This document shows, piece after piece, positions 43,318-51,824 of a DNA stretch of 64,000 bases (within the stretch, counting starts at the first letter, position 1; each line of letters begins with the position of its first letter). The notes under the pieces were generated by a model that saw only the letters and a program-made list of their open reading frames with translations, made no database searches and had not been told where the DNA came from. The DNA lies in the NCBI RefSeq assembly GCF_029223255.1, contig NZ_JARHUC010000003.1, positions 744,001 through 808,000 of the forward strand, given 5' to 3'. Source of the stretch: Albimonas marina (GTDB taxonomy: Bacteria; Pseudomonadota; Alphaproteobacteria; Rhodobacterales; Rhodobacteraceae). The position numbers were made by a program, and so were the translations under genes.

Positions 43318-43833
43318 ATGACCCGGATCGAGCTTCGCGAAGCCCTCGCGCCCGAGGACCACGACCGGGCCCGCGCCCTGTGCGAGACCTTCCGCGACTG
43401 GCTGCGGGTGCGCTACGCGGACCATCCGGTGGTGGTGGGCGACTACTACGGCGACGCCGCCTGGGCGCCGCTGATGGCGGACCTGCCGACGCTCCACGCC
43501 CCGCCCGAGGGCGCAATCCTGCTCGCCTTCCTCGACGGGCGCCTCGCCGGCTGCACCATGCTGCGCGCCCTGCCCGAGCCGGGCCTGTGCGAGATGAAGC
43601 GCATGTACGTGGAGGCGTTCGCCCGCGGGACCGGCGTCGCCTCGGCGCTGGTCGAGGGGCTGTGCGACCTCGCCCGCGCGCGGGGCTATCGGACCATGCG
43701 CCTCGACACCGGCAGGCTGCAGGTCGAAGCGCAGGCCCTCTACCGCCGCAGCGGCTTCGTCGAGCGCGGGCCCTACTACGACCCGCCCGAGAACCTGTGC
43801 GAGCTGCTGGTCTATTTCGAGCGCGCGCTCTGA
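43318..43833 (+). CDS. GNAT family N-acetyltransferase
   Basis: The 171-residue protein has the GNAT fold: an early strand MTRIELREALAPEDHD, then EGAILLAFLDGRLAGCTMLRAL, the β4 motif CEMKRMYVEAF, and the acetyl-CoA pyrophosphate-binding loop ARGTGVASALVEGLCDLAR (an R-x-x-G-x-A/G pattern). MRLDTGRLQVEAQALYRRSGF follows, with the usual GF end. The substrate is unknown. The start at 43318 was chosen because it opens the conserved N-terminal strand and has a GGAGGAGA ribosome site; the longer frame adds a non-conserved basic stretch. It stands alone between map and the convergent RTX-tail gene. Confidence 0.88.
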   Translation: MTRIELREALAPEDHDRARALCETFRDWLRVRYADHPVVVGDYYGDAAWAPLMADLPTLHAPPEGAILLAFLDGRLAGCTMLRALPEPGLCEMKRMYVEAFARGTGVASALVEGLCDLARARGYRTMRLDTGRLQVEAQALYRRSGFVERGPYYDPPENLCELLVYFERAL

Positions 43834-43840
43834 GCCGGCG

Positions 43841-44284
43841 TCAGTAGCGGAAATCCCACTGGGTCAGGTGCACGCCGGCCGCGCCGCGCAGCACCACCTC
43901 GCCGCCGTCGAAGCTCAGCACCAGGTCGCGCCCGCGGATCGAGGGCAGCAGGTCCCATGGCGTCAGGCCCAGCCCCTCGAGGCTGATGACGTCGCGCCCC
44001 TGCTCGAAGTCCAGGATGAAGCCGCGCCCGCCCGAGAGGCGGAACTCGAACCGGTCGCCCTCCAGGAAGCGCTTCAGCCCCTCGGGATCGTCGCCCTCCC
44101 CGCCCGGCGCCTCGCCGCCCTCCAGCCGCGGGGCGTCGCCGAGGTTCAGGCGCAGCGTGTCCTCGTCGTCCAGGCGCAGGGGGTCGCCGCCCTTCGGGCG
44201 CTCGGCATCGTCGCCCTCCGGGCGCGGGGCGTCGTCCCCCTCCGGCTCGGGCGCGTCGTCGGTCTCTCCTCCCGGTCCGGTCAT
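43841..44284 (-). CDS. Small acidic protein with RTX-type C-terminal module
   Basis: The 147-residue protein begins with ~60 residues of imperfect acidic repeats (EPEGDDAPRPEGDDAERPKG and LRLDDEDTLRLNLGDAPRLE). The C-terminal ~80 residues follow the pattern of the module that closes RTX proteins: FRLSGGRGFILDFEQGRDVISLEGLGL, then GRDLVLSFDGGEVVLRG, ending LTQWDFRY. There are no true nonapeptide repeats and no signal peptide, so it may be exported by type I secretion or be a remnant of a larger RTX protein. Its ATG overlaps the stop of the CPBP gene (ATGA), so the two are translationally coupled, which is unusual for a secreted product. Confidence 0.7.
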   Translation of the reverse strand: MTGPGGETDDAPEPEGDDAPRPEGDDAERPKGGDPLRLDDEDTLRLNLGDAPRLEGGEAPGGEGDDPEGLKRFLEGDRFEFRLSGGRGFILDFEQGRDVISLEGLGLTPWDLLPSIRGRDLVLSFDGGEVVLRGAAGVHLTQWDFRY

Positions 44285-45033
44285 GTCGGGACCGCCCCGT
44301 GATAGAAGAACCGGCCCAGGCCGATGGTGAAGATCAGCCAGCCCGCGATCGCGTGCAGCAGCACCGGGAACCAGAAGTTGCGCCCCCGCCCGTGCAGGTA
44401 GGCCAGCGCGAAGATCGCCCCGCCCGCCGCCGTCAGGATCAGCGCCACCCCGTTCCACAGGAACAGGTGCGCCAGCGCGAAGACCGCCGCGTTGGTGGTC
44501 ACCGCCGCCGCCTTCGAGGGGAACAGCGCGCCGTAGCGGCGGAAGAACAGCACCCGGAACAGCGCCTCCTGCGGCAGCGCCGACAGGATCGGGTAGAGCA
44601 GCAGGATCATCAGCCACAGGTCGGGCATGGCGATGGGCATCCAGAACATCGCCTGCGGGATCAGCCACAGGGTCAGCGTCCAGATCGCCGCCCCCGTCGC
44701 CACGGCGAAGACCGGCGCCGGCCAGATCCCGGGCGAGGGCGACCCCTCCAGGAACTCCGCGAAGCGGAACCCCGGCGTGATCGCCAGCAGCGCCAGCCCC
44801 AGCGCGAAGCTGCAGGCCAGCAGCGTCCACATGATCGAGGGCGGCAGACCGAATGCCAGCGCCAGCGGCAGGCCCACGAACAGCACCCCGAACTCCACCG
44901 CCAGCCGCCGGCGCGAGGGCAGCGTCGCCGGCGCCGCCGCCTCGGGCAGGTCCTCGGGCACGCCGGGGGGGGCGCGCAGGGGCGCCCGCTCCGCCTCCGC
45001 CGGCGCCGGACGCAGCCCGTCGCGCGGGCTCAC
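44281..45033 (-). CDS. CPBP family intramembrane metalloprotease-like protein
   Basis: The 250-residue protein has ~45 disordered Pro/Ala-rich residues, then six to eight membrane helices. The CPBP (Abi/Rce1-like) motifs are PQEALFRVLFFRRYG (motif 1, where the usual EE pair appears as QE), FALAHLFLWN (motif 2 with His) and PVLLHAIAGW (motif 3 with His). The missing first Glu of the EExxxR pair is common in this bacterial subgroup but leaves activity uncertain. The family cleaves within membranes or acts in peptide processing. It is translationally coupled to the small RTX-tail protein downstream, and hairpins occupy the 450 bp upstream. Confidence 0.86.
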   Translation of the reverse strand: MSPRDGLRPAPAEAERAPLRAPPGVPEDLPEAAAPATLPSRRRLAVEFGVLFVGLPLALAFGLPPSIMWTLLACSFALGLALLAITPGFRFAEFLEGSPSPGIWPAPVFAVATGAAIWTLTLWLIPQAMFWMPIAMPDLWLMILLLYPILSALPQEALFRVLFFRRYGALFPSKAAAVTTNAAVFALAHLFLWNGVALILTAAGGAIFALAYLHGRGRNFWFPVLLHAIAGWLIFTIGLGRFFYHGAVPT

Positions 45034-45485
45034 CGCCGTCCCTCCCGCACGCGCAGGGGGAGCGGAGCGGGGCCGGAACGGGCTCGCGGGCGGCGGGGGC
45101 GCATGGCGGTCTCCGGTCGAGAGGTCGGGGCGTCTTGCGTCGGGTCGGGCCGCGGGGCCCGCAGAGGCGAAGGCTCACACCTAGCCCATGGACCGCGCGG
45201 CGCAAGCCCGCGGCGCCGGCGACGTGGCGCAGGGCGCGAGGGGCGCGGTCCGGAACCGCCCCGCCCTGAACTGCCCCGTCCTGAAACGAGAACGCACGCC
45301 GCGCGGTAGAGCCGCGGGCGTGCGTCGCCCGGCGCCCCGGCCCCGGGGTGCGACGGGAGGGGCCTCGGCGCCGGTCTGCAAGGGGCCGCGCCCGTCCACG
45401 GACGCGGCCCCGAAGGGAGGGTCCCGCCGGCGCGCTCAGGCGCCGGCGGCGACGGTCGTGCGGCGCGGCCCGGAGGCCGGCGCGC
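45034..45485 (-). terminator. Spacer with two hairpins downstream of the OmpA-like gene
   Basis: This 452-base gap has no gene. GGGGCCGCG (45382-45390) pairs with CGCGGCCCC (45403-45411), forming a terminator-like stem about 75 bases after the ompA-like stop (minus strand). A second near-perfect stem joins ACGCACGCC (45292-45300) to GGCGTGCGT (45317-45325) with an inner GCGG/CCGC. No T-runs follow; the CPBP promoter would lie between 45040 and 45290. Confidence 0.55.
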
Positions 45486-46181
45486 TTACGAGTCGGTCGC
45501 GGGGACGATCAGGATCTCGACCCGGCGGTTGGCGGCGCGGCCCTCGGCGGTCTCGTTCGAGGCGACGGGCTGGTTCTCGCCGCGGCCGTAGGACTCGATG
45601 CGCGCGCGCTTCACGCCGCGGTCGATCAGCTCCGAGGCGACGGCCTTGGCGCGCTGGTTCGAGAGCTTCTTGTTGTAGGCCTTCTCGCCGGTCGAATCGG
45701 TGTGCCCGATCACGTCGACGTAGGAGGACGGGTACTTCTGCAGGGTTTTGGCGACGCGGTTCAGCGGGCGCTTGAACTCCGGCTTCACCACAGTCGAGTC
45801 GGTGTCGAAGGTGACGCCGCCCGGCAGGGTGACCAGCAGCGCGTCGTCCACGCGCTTCACGTCGGCGCCGGTGCCCGACAGGTCCTGGCGCAGGTCGTCC
45901 TCCTGCTGGTCGAGGTAGCTGCCCACCGCGGCGCCGGCCAGCAGGCCGATGCCCGCGCCGACCAGCGCGTTCCGGCGGTCGTCGCCGCCCACCAGCATGC
46001 CCGCGCCCGCGCCCAGCACCGCGCCCACGCCCGCGCCGGCGAGCTGGTTGTCCGAGGGGCCCTGCCCGCTGGCGCAGGCGGTCAGGGTGGCGGCGGCGCA
46101 CAGCGCCACGACCGGCGCGCGCAGGCTGCGCAGCGCGCGGGTCGGACGGGCGGTCGGGCGGGCGGTGGGGATCGCGGTCAT
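45486..46181 (-). CDS. OmpA-family outer-membrane lipoprotein (peptidoglycan-binding)
   Basis: The 231-residue chain starts at 46181 (MTAIPTARP), with a GAGGAG ribosome site. It has a lipoprotein signal with lipobox LTAC (ALCAAATLTACASG), then a Gly-rich, Glycine-zipper-like segment (LAGAGVGAVLGAGAGMLVGG and LVGAGIGLLAGAAVGSYLDQQ). The C-terminal OmpA domain (~residues 120-231) has DTDSTVVKPEFKRPLNRV, VDVIGHTDSTGEKAYNKKLS and RIESYGRGENQPVASNETAEGRAANRRVEI. These are the peptidoglycan-binding signatures (HTDSTG, RAxxRRVEI). It tethers the outer membrane to the wall. The Gly-zipper part is like that of YiaD/OmpA lipoproteins. It is a likely single-gene unit. Confidence 0.92.
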   Translation of the reverse strand: MTAIPTARPTARPTRALRSLRAPVVALCAAATLTACASGQGPSDNQLAGAGVGAVLGAGAGMLVGGDDRRNALVGAGIGLLAGAAVGSYLDQQEDDLRQDLSGTGADVKRVDDALLVTLPGGVTFDTDSTVVKPEFKRPLNRVAKTLQKYPSSYVDVIGHTDSTGEKAYNKKLSNQRAKAVASELIDRGVKRARIESYGRGENQPVASNETAEGRAANRRVEILIVPATDS

Positions 46182-46589
46182 GGCGTCGAGCTCCTCGCTT
46201 GATTCCGGTGCGGCCGACGCGGCGTCGGCTCCGACGCTCACCCTGTCGAAAAATGAGGCCGCCCAAGGGCCGCGCGGCGGCCATCGCAAGCCGATTGCAC
46301 GACCGTGCGGCGTCCCGGGGGGCGCCTTGCGGCCCACATTCCATGCAAGCATCTGATTTCGTTGGCCTCGGACGTCCCGGGCGAGCTCGGGTCCCCGCAA
46401 AGCGACCGCTCCGCCGCCGGACGCCTCGCGCCGCCGCCGCCCGCGACGGCGCCCTTCCCCTGCCCCGACCGGCGCGTCCCGCGCGCCGTCCGCCTGCGCT
46501 CGCGCCCCCTGCCCCCAGTCCTCCCGGTCGTCCTGCGCCGCGCCGACTCGTCCGGCGCCAGCCCGCCGGGCGGAGACGCTCCGCCCGCC
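46182..46589. other. 408-base spacer, no gene seen
   Basis: The spacer lies between the ompA-like start and the 3' end of the unknown gene at 46590. It is C/G-rich. Only the stretch near 46330-46365 is less GC-rich and might hold the ompA-like promoter; I could not identify clear -35/-10 boxes. Confidence 0.4.
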
Positions 46590-47297
46590 TCACCCGGCGC
46601 CGGTCTCCCGTCCACCGCCGGACGGTCCGGCGACACCGGCCGCCGTCTCGCCGCGCGGCGCGTCCCCGACCGGCGCGGACCGGTCCGCGGCTTCCGAATC
46701 CGCCGCGTCCGCATCCGGGACCTCTCCCGCCGCGCCGCCCCAGCTCTCTTCCGCTTCCAGGGCAAGCCCCCGATCGCGTGCATGCTGGCGCAGCCGCGCC
46801 TCCGCCTCCTGGAAGCGGGGGGCCAGCGTCTCGATCCGCTGGAGGATGAAGGCGGCGTCGTCCCGCCGGCCTTGAGCGTCCAGCAGCGGACCGCCGTAGG
46901 AGCTCAGCATTCCCAGGATCGAGTCGCGGATGCAGGTGCGATCCTCGACCATGTCGGTCAGCACCGCCAGCGCCTCCATCCCCAGGGGAGCGTCATGGCG
47001 GCGGGCCGCGAGCTTCAGCGCCTCGGCCGCCCGCTCCACCGCCGCGTCGAAGCCGCCGTGATCTGCCCGCAGGCGGCGGCGCTCGGCGTCGGGCGCCGGC
47101 AGGCCGGAGGCTGCGACGCGCAGGAAGCCCAGCGCGCCGGTCTCTAGGAAATACATGTGCCGCAGGCGCGCCAGCAGGGTCGCGGCATGGCGGCTGAACT
47201 CGGCCGTGCCCACCTTGAAGTCCATCGCCAGGACCAGGGGCAGCAGCCGCGCCAGCCCGCGCGCCTCCTCCTCCACCCGTCGCTGCCAGCCGTCCAT
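46590..47297 (-). CDS. Conserved-looking helical protein of unknown function
   Basis: The 235-residue protein is mainly helical in its first 185 residues (e.g. SRHAATLLARLRHMYFLETGALGFLR, then AVERAAEALKLAARRHDAPLGMEALAVL). It ends in a ~45-residue Ala, Asp, Gly-rich disordered tail (AADSEAADRSAPVGDAP). It has no signal peptide, membrane helix or recognisable catalytic motif. The pattern of paired helices hints at a small regulatory or scaffold protein. I do not recognise the family. It is divergent from the TetR-type gene at 47480 with ~180 bases between the two starts, a layout in which the regulator might control it; that is only a positional hint. Confidence 0.6.
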   Translation of the reverse strand: MDGWQRRVEEEARGLARLLPLVLAMDFKVGTAEFSRHAATLLARLRHMYFLETGALGFLRVAASGLPAPDAERRRLRADHGGFDAAVERAAEALKLAARRHDAPLGMEALAVLTDMVEDRTCIRDSILGMLSSYGGPLLDAQGRRDDAAFILQRIETLAPRFQEAEARLRQHARDRGLALEAEESWGGAAGEVPDADAADSEAADRSAPVGDAPRGETAAGVAGPSGGGRETGAG

Positions 47298-47479
47298 TCC
47301 GCCGCGCGGTCCCCTCCGCCAGTGCGTCCGACGCCCCGGACCGGGCGGCCCGCGGCCGCCGGGCCGTCGCCCGCGCGCGACCCTAGTCGGGCCGGGTTAA
47401 CGAGCGGTTCAAGCCTGCGCGGCCGGCGCCCGCGCGGGGCGCATTGGCGCCCGGCTCCGGGCCAAGTAAGACAGGCCCC

Positions 47480-48142
47480 ATGACCGACGCGACGGGACCC
47501 AGCGGCGAGGGAGAGGACGGCGGCCGCGCGCGACGCGGCTACCATCACGGCAACCTGCGCGAGGCGCTGGTCGAGGCCGCCCTGCCGCTGATCGCCTCCC
47601 GCGGCCCGCAGGGCTTCACCCTGGCGGAAGTGGCGCGGGAGGCCGGCGTCTCCAACGCCGCGCCCTACCGCCACTTCAAGGGGCGCGAGGACCTGATCGC
47701 CGAGATGGCGCGGCGCGGCTTCGACCTCTTCGCCGACCTGCTGGAGCGGGCCTGGAACAAGGGCCAGCCCAGCCCGATCTCGGCGTTCGAGAAGATGAGC
47801 CGCGCCTATCTCCACTTCGCGCGGCGCGAGCCCGGCATGTATATCGCCATGTTCGAGAGCGGCGTGGCCGTCCACGCCGACCCCGCGCTGCGCGCCGCCT
47901 CCGACCGGGCGATGGGCGTGATGCGCGCGGCCTCCGAGGCGCTGGTGATGCGCCTGCCGCCCGAGAAGCGCCCGCCGGTGCAGATGATGAGCTACCATAT
48001 CTGGGCGCTCTCCCACGGGGTCGTGGAGCTGTTCGCGCGCGAGAGCGCCGGCCAGCGCGCCTCGATCTCGCCCGAGGACCTGCTCGAGACCGGCGCCATG
48101 GTCTACCTGCGCGGCCTCGGCCTGATCCCCGGCGACGACTGA
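47480..48142 (+). CDS. TetR/AcrR family transcriptional regulator
   Basis: The 220-residue protein starts at 47480 (MTDATGPSG). The N-terminal HTH domain is clear: REALVEAALPLIASRGPQGFTLAEVAREAGVSNAAPYRHFKGREDLIAEMA, with recognition helix around NAAPYRHF. The C-terminal ligand domain (FARREPGMYIAMFESGVAVHADP, then MMSYHIWALSHGVVELF) resembles the WHG-type TetR C-terminal domain. It presumably represses genes until a ligand binds. No operator palindrome was found in the ~180 bases between it and the divergent unknown gene at 47297. One copy of the long palindromic element lies ~180 bases downstream. Confidence 0.92.
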   Translation: MTDATGPSGEGEDGGRARRGYHHGNLREALVEAALPLIASRGPQGFTLAEVAREAGVSNAAPYRHFKGREDLIAEMARRGFDLFADLLERAWNKGQPSPISAFEKMSRAYLHFARREPGMYIAMFESGVAVHADPALRAASDRAMGVMRAASEALVMRLPPEKRPPVQMMSYHIWALSHGVVELFARESAGQRASISPEDLLETGAMVYLRGLGLIPGDD

Positions 48143-48318
48143 CGCCCGCCCTCCGCTCGTCGAGGCGCCGCGTCCCCCGTCCCGTCCGACCCCGAGCCCC
48201 CGCCCGCGGCGCACCGCGAAGCCGGCGCCCGGTCCCAGCCGTCCCCCGCCCCCGACCGCCGCTCCTCCCCCCGCCCGCAGACCTGTCGCCCCGGCGCGAC
48301 GCCCGCAGCGGGTCGCCA

Positions 48319-48512
48319 AGCGCCTGTTCTCCGGAGCCGTCTCTCGCGGATGCCGGAAAGAGCGAGTCGGGCGGAGCGGTCAGGGATCGCGAAGCGACCC
48401 CGCGCTTGCGCGGGGCTTGTCCTTGACCGCTCCGCCCGACTCGCTCAGGCATCCATCAGCGAGAGACGGATCCGGAGAGCAGGCGCGGCCCTGTTCTTTG
48501 GTGAGTCAGGAG
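48319..48512 (+). repeat. Long palindromic element, copy A
   Basis: A ~190-bp stretch folds on itself almost completely. The outer arms GCGCCTGTTCTCCGGA and TCCGGAGAGCAGGCGC bound a second arm of AGAGCGAGTCGG / CCGACTCGCT. The stem GGTCAGGGA / TCCTTGACC carries two inner hairpins, TCGC-GAA-GCGA and CCCCGCGC-TT-GCGCGGGG. A tail CTGTTCTTTGGTGAGTCAGG follows. It lies between the convergent TetR and lysK genes. Three more copies lie at 54071, 58494 and 59336. Confidence 0.85.
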
Positions 48513-48605
48513 CCCGCCGGAGGCAGCCACGCCCGCCCCTCCAGGCACGCCCGACCCCAAAGGCCCAAGCCCGCCCGCAGGGCGCCTGCAGACCGCCCCT
48601 TCTCC

Positions 48606-48641
48606 AAAACGACGAAAGCCGCGCAGGTCGCGCGGCTTTCG
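48606..48641 (-). terminator. Rho-independent terminator of lysK
   Basis: CGAAAGCCGCGC (48613-48624) and GCGCGGCTTTCG (48630-48641) form a 12-bp perfect stem with the loop AGGTC. On the minus strand TCGTTTTGG follows. It lies 33 bases after the lysK stop. Confidence 0.85.
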
Positions 48642-48673
48642 GACGTTCGCTCGCCGGTCGGGGGACGCCGCCG

Positions 48674-50260
48674 TCAGGCCGCCTCCACCAGCTCCCCTTT
48701 CAGCGCCCGCTCGATCAGCGCCGCCGTCTCGGCCACGCCGTAGAGCGCCACGAACCCGCCGAAGCGCGGCCCCTGGGAGGCGCCCAGCAGCACCTCGTAG
48801 AGCGCCTTGAACCAGTCGCGCAGGTTCTCGAACCCGTGGTCCTTGCCCACCGCGTAGACCTCGTCCTGCAGCGCCTCGGGCGAGGCCTCGCCCTGCCAGC
48901 CCCGCAGGCGGGCGGCGAGGTCGGCCAGCGCCGCCTGCTCCTGCGCGGTGGCCTCGCGGAAGACGCGGGTGGGCTTCACCTTGTCCTGGTAGTAGGCGAC
49001 CGCCCGGCCCACCGCGGCGTCGAAGCCGGGGTTTGTCTCGGCCGAGGCGCCCGGCGCGTAGCGCGCGAGGAACCCCCACAGCGTCGCCTTGTCCTCGGCG
49101 CCCGTCACCGAGGCGAGGTTGAGCAGCATCGCGAAGGGCACGACCATCTCGTCCGCCGGCGGGGTTCCGCCGTGGATGTGCCAGGCCGGGTTCATCAGCT
49201 GCGCCTTCAACTCCTGCTCGGGGAAGGCGCGCAGGTGCTGCGAGTACTCGTCGACCGTGCGCGGGATCACGTCCCAGTGCAGGCGCTTGGCGGTCTTGGG
49301 CTTCTGGAACATGAACAGCGACAGCGATTCCGGCGAGGCGTAGGCCAGCCACTCCTCGATCGAGAGGCCGTTGCCCTTCGACTTGGAGATCTTCTGGCCG
49401 TCGCCGTCCAGGAACAGCTCGTAGTTGAACATCTCCGGGCTGGGCATTCCCACCGCCCGGCAGATCTTCTTTCCGAGGTCCGCGGACGGGATCAGGTCCT
49501 TGCCGTGCATCTCGTAGTCGACGCCGAGCGCCATCCAGCGCATCGCCCAATCCGGCTTCCACTGCAGCTTGCAGTTCCCGCCCGTCACCGGGATCTCGAC
49601 GCGCTCGCCGTCCGGCTCCTCGTAGACGATGGTGCCCTTGGTCAGGTTGCGCTCCAGCGTCGGGACCTGGAGGACGTGGCCGGTCTTCGGCGACACGGGC
49701 AGGAAGGGCGAGTAGGTCGCCTGCCGCTCGGACCCGAGGCTCGGCAGCATCACCTCCATCACCGCGTCGAACTTTTCGAGGATGCGCAGCAGCATCGCGT
49801 CGAAGCGGCCCGACTTGTAGTAATCGGTGGCCGAGGCGAACTCGTACTCGAAGCCGAAGGCGTCGAGGAACGACCGCAGGCGGGCGTTGTTGTGCTCGCC
49901 GAAGCTGGGGTGCGTGCCGAAGGGATCCCGCACGCGGGTCAGCGGCAGGTTCAGATCCTCGAGCAGCATCTCGCGGTTGGGCACGTTGGTCGGCGCCTTG
50001 CGCAGGCCGTCCATGTCGTCCGAGAAGCACAGCAGCTTGGTGGGGATGTCCGAGATCGCCTCGAACGCCCGCCGCACCATGGTGGTGCGGGCGACCTCGC
50101 CGAACGTGCCGATATGGGGCAGGCCCGAGGGGCCGTAGCCCGTCTCGAACAGCACGTAGCCTTTCTCGGGCGGCGCCTTCTCGAACCGTTTGACCAGCCG
50201 GCGCGCCTCTTCGAAGGGCCAGGCCCTGGAGTCGAGGGCGGCGTCGCGCAGCTCGGTCAT
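48674..50260 (-). CDS. lysK: Lysine--tRNA ligase, class I
   Basis: It charges tRNA-Lys using a class I Rossmann-fold enzyme, as in many alphaproteobacteria and archaea, instead of the class II LysS. The 528-residue chain has the HIGH motif as [13 protein letters not shown] (His at residue 49) and KMSKS as KISKSKGN (residues 290-297). Conserved [12 protein letters not shown] and KWKPDW-type regions are also seen. The C-terminal helical anticodon domain follows. The start at 50260 ([19 protein letters not shown]) was chosen because AAGGAG lies just upstream; longer frames are spurious. A perfect terminator follows the stop. Confidence 0.96.
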   Translation of the reverse strand: MTELRDAALDSRAWPFEEARRLVKRFEKAPPEKGYVLFETGYGPSGLPHIGTFGEVARTTMVRRAFEAISDIPTKLLCFSDDMDGLRKAPTNVPNREMLLEDLNLPLTRVRDPFGTHPSFGEHNNARLRSFLDAFGFEYEFASATDYYKSGRFDAMLLRILEKFDAVMEVMLPSLGSERQATYSPFLPVSPKTGHVLQVPTLERNLTKGTIVYEEPDGERVEIPVTGGNCKLQWKPDWAMRWMALGVDYEMHGKDLIPSADLGKKICRAVGMPSPEMFNYELFLDGDGQKISKSKGNGLSIEEWLAYASPESLSLFMFQKPKTAKRLHWDVIPRTVDEYSQHLRAFPEQELKAQLMNPAWHIHGGTPPADEMVVPFAMLLNLASVTGAEDKATLWGFLARYAPGASAETNPGFDAAVGRAVAYYQDKVKPTRVFREATAQEQAALADLAARLRGWQGEASPEALQDEVYAVGKDHGFENLRDWFKALYEVLLGASQGPRFGGFVALYGVAETAALIERALKGELVEAA

Positions 50261-50541
50261 GTCGTCGGTCTCCTTGAGGAGAGGCTCGGGGGTGCGAGGC
50301 TCGTCTGTCCGCGCAGGCCCCGGGGCCTGAGTCGGAGGTTGCGTTGAGTCGCCCCCTCTAGGGCGGGCGCCCCCGCCCGTCAATGCCGCCGGGTTCCGCG
50401 CCGGGGCGGCCCAAGCCCGTCTCCGCAGGCGTCCCGACGGCCGCGGCGGCGGGTTCCCTTGCGGCCGGCGGGGGCGCGCAGGCTTGACCCCGGCAGCCGG
50501 GGCGGCTTGATGGGAGGGCAGCATTCACCACGGGTTCATTG

Positions 50542-51432
50542 ATGACGTTCCGATTTCCGCCGGTCCTCGCGGGCCTGCTCGTCCTCGCGCCGCTTGCCGG
50601 TCCCGCCCAGCCGGCCGCCTCCGAGACCTCCCCGCCGCAGACCGCGCCGCCCGTGCATCTCGACGCGCAGGACTGCGAGACCATCCGCGCCTACGACCGC
50701 CGCATTTTCTCGCCCTCGTTCCTCAACCAGTGGGCCCACATGGCGCTGACGCACGAGGCCTGCGGCGGCTCCACCTACGACTGCAAGCGCGAGCGGATGC
50801 GCCGCTGGCCGGGCGGCTTCACCCTGGTGCTGCCGCCCCAGAAAAGCTGGGAGCGCCTGGGCGAGGAGGCCGCGCGCGTCGCCGCCGGCGCCCGCGACGC
50901 CGCGCAGTTCTACGCGCGCACCCTGGGCCTCGACCCCGCCGAGACGATCCACGAGAGCGACCGGATGACCAGCGACCGGCCGCAGATCGTCGTCTACGCC
51001 GGCACCATCGACGAGCTGGTCAGCATCGCCTCCGGCCTGCCCGACTCCCTGCGCTCGGACTTCCGCACGGACTACCTGCGCCGGGGGCGGCACTCCCGCC
51101 GGCCGACCTGCGTGGTGACGACCCACAACCTCAAGGCCAGTCCGGCGGAGTCCTACCTGTCGCTGATCTTCATCAGCCTCGAGAACCGCTGGAGCCTGCT
51201 GGGCGCCTGCGGGCGGGAGGAGGTCTTCAACGCCTTCGTGCCCAACGACCCGGTGGGCGACGGCTCGCTGTTCGAGGACGCCTGGGGCCACGACGACCTC
51301 GGCCCCGTCTTCGGCCCGCGGGAGCGGGCGCTGCTGCGCCTCCTGCACCACGCCGACGTGACGCCCGGCCTCTCCTACGACGACGCGAAGGCCGCCGCTG
51401 AGAAGGCGATCCGCCAGGATTGCGGCGGCTGA
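50542..51432 (+). CDS. Secreted DUF2927-like protein
   Basis: The 296-residue protein has a Sec signal peptide (TFRFPPVLAGLLVLAPLAGPAQPAAS) and is probably periplasmic. Its C-half follows the DUF2927 pattern: AESYLSLIFISLENRWSLLGACGREEVFNAFVPNDPV, a GDGSLFEDAWGHDDLGPVFGPRE loop, and LLRLLHHADVTPGLSYDDAK. The AFVPND segment stands for the ALGLPND-type motif of that family, reminiscent of zincin-like peptidases but without an HExxH. Five cysteines in the mature part suggest disulfides (e.g. ACGGSTYDC). Function is unknown. The initiation codon could be the TTG at 50539. It is divergent from lysK and stands alone. Confidence 0.72.
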   Translation: MTFRFPPVLAGLLVLAPLAGPAQPAASETSPPQTAPPVHLDAQDCETIRAYDRRIFSPSFLNQWAHMALTHEACGGSTYDCKRERMRRWPGGFTLVLPPQKSWERLGEEAARVAAGARDAAQFYARTLGLDPAETIHESDRMTSDRPQIVVYAGTIDELVSIASGLPDSLRSDFRTDYLRRGRHSRRPTCVVTTHNLKASPAESYLSLIFISLENRWSLLGACGREEVFNAFVPNDPVGDGSLFEDAWGHDDLGPVFGPRERALLRLLHHADVTPGLSYDDAKAAAEKAIRQDCGG

Positions 51433-51824
51433 GGCGCGGCCAGGGGCCCGGGGCTCCCGCCCCGGCGAAACCGCGCGTCTCCGGCGTCCCGTCCCGCCCG
51501 CCGCCGACCGGGGCGCCGCGCCCCGCGCCCGCCCGTGGCGGACCGCCCGCCCGCGGCGCGCGCCCCGCGTCCCGCCCGTGGCCGGGCCGCCGGCCGGGCG
51601 CCCCGCCCCCGGCCGCCCCCTCGCCGCCCGCGCCGACGCCCGCCGCGCGCCGCGGGCCCGACCGTCCCGCCCGCGCCCGGCCCGACGCGGCGCCTCCGCC
51701 CTGCCGGTTCGCCCTGCTGTTCCGCCCTCCCTTTTCGTCCGTCCGCCCCCGCCCTATGCTCCGCCCCGACCGCCGCAGGGCGCCCCCGCACGAGGCGCCC
51801 CGGCGCTGGGAGGAGCACCGCCGC
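51433..51824. other. 392-base spacer, extremely GC-rich, no gene seen
   Basis: Between the DUF2927-like gene and acetoacetyl-CoA synthetase, the sequence from about 51480 to 51710 is a nearly unbroken run of C and G with little A or T. Frames through it are open by composition only. The promoter of the synthetase is expected within the last ~110 bases, where base composition relaxes near 51715-51770. Confidence 0.4.

Noticed and set aside
51433-51824. Protein frames in the extremely GC-rich spacer before acetoacetyl-CoA synthetase
   Set aside because: The translations are Pro, Arg, Ala and Gly strings caused by composition, in all frames alike. No start context or motif supports a gene.
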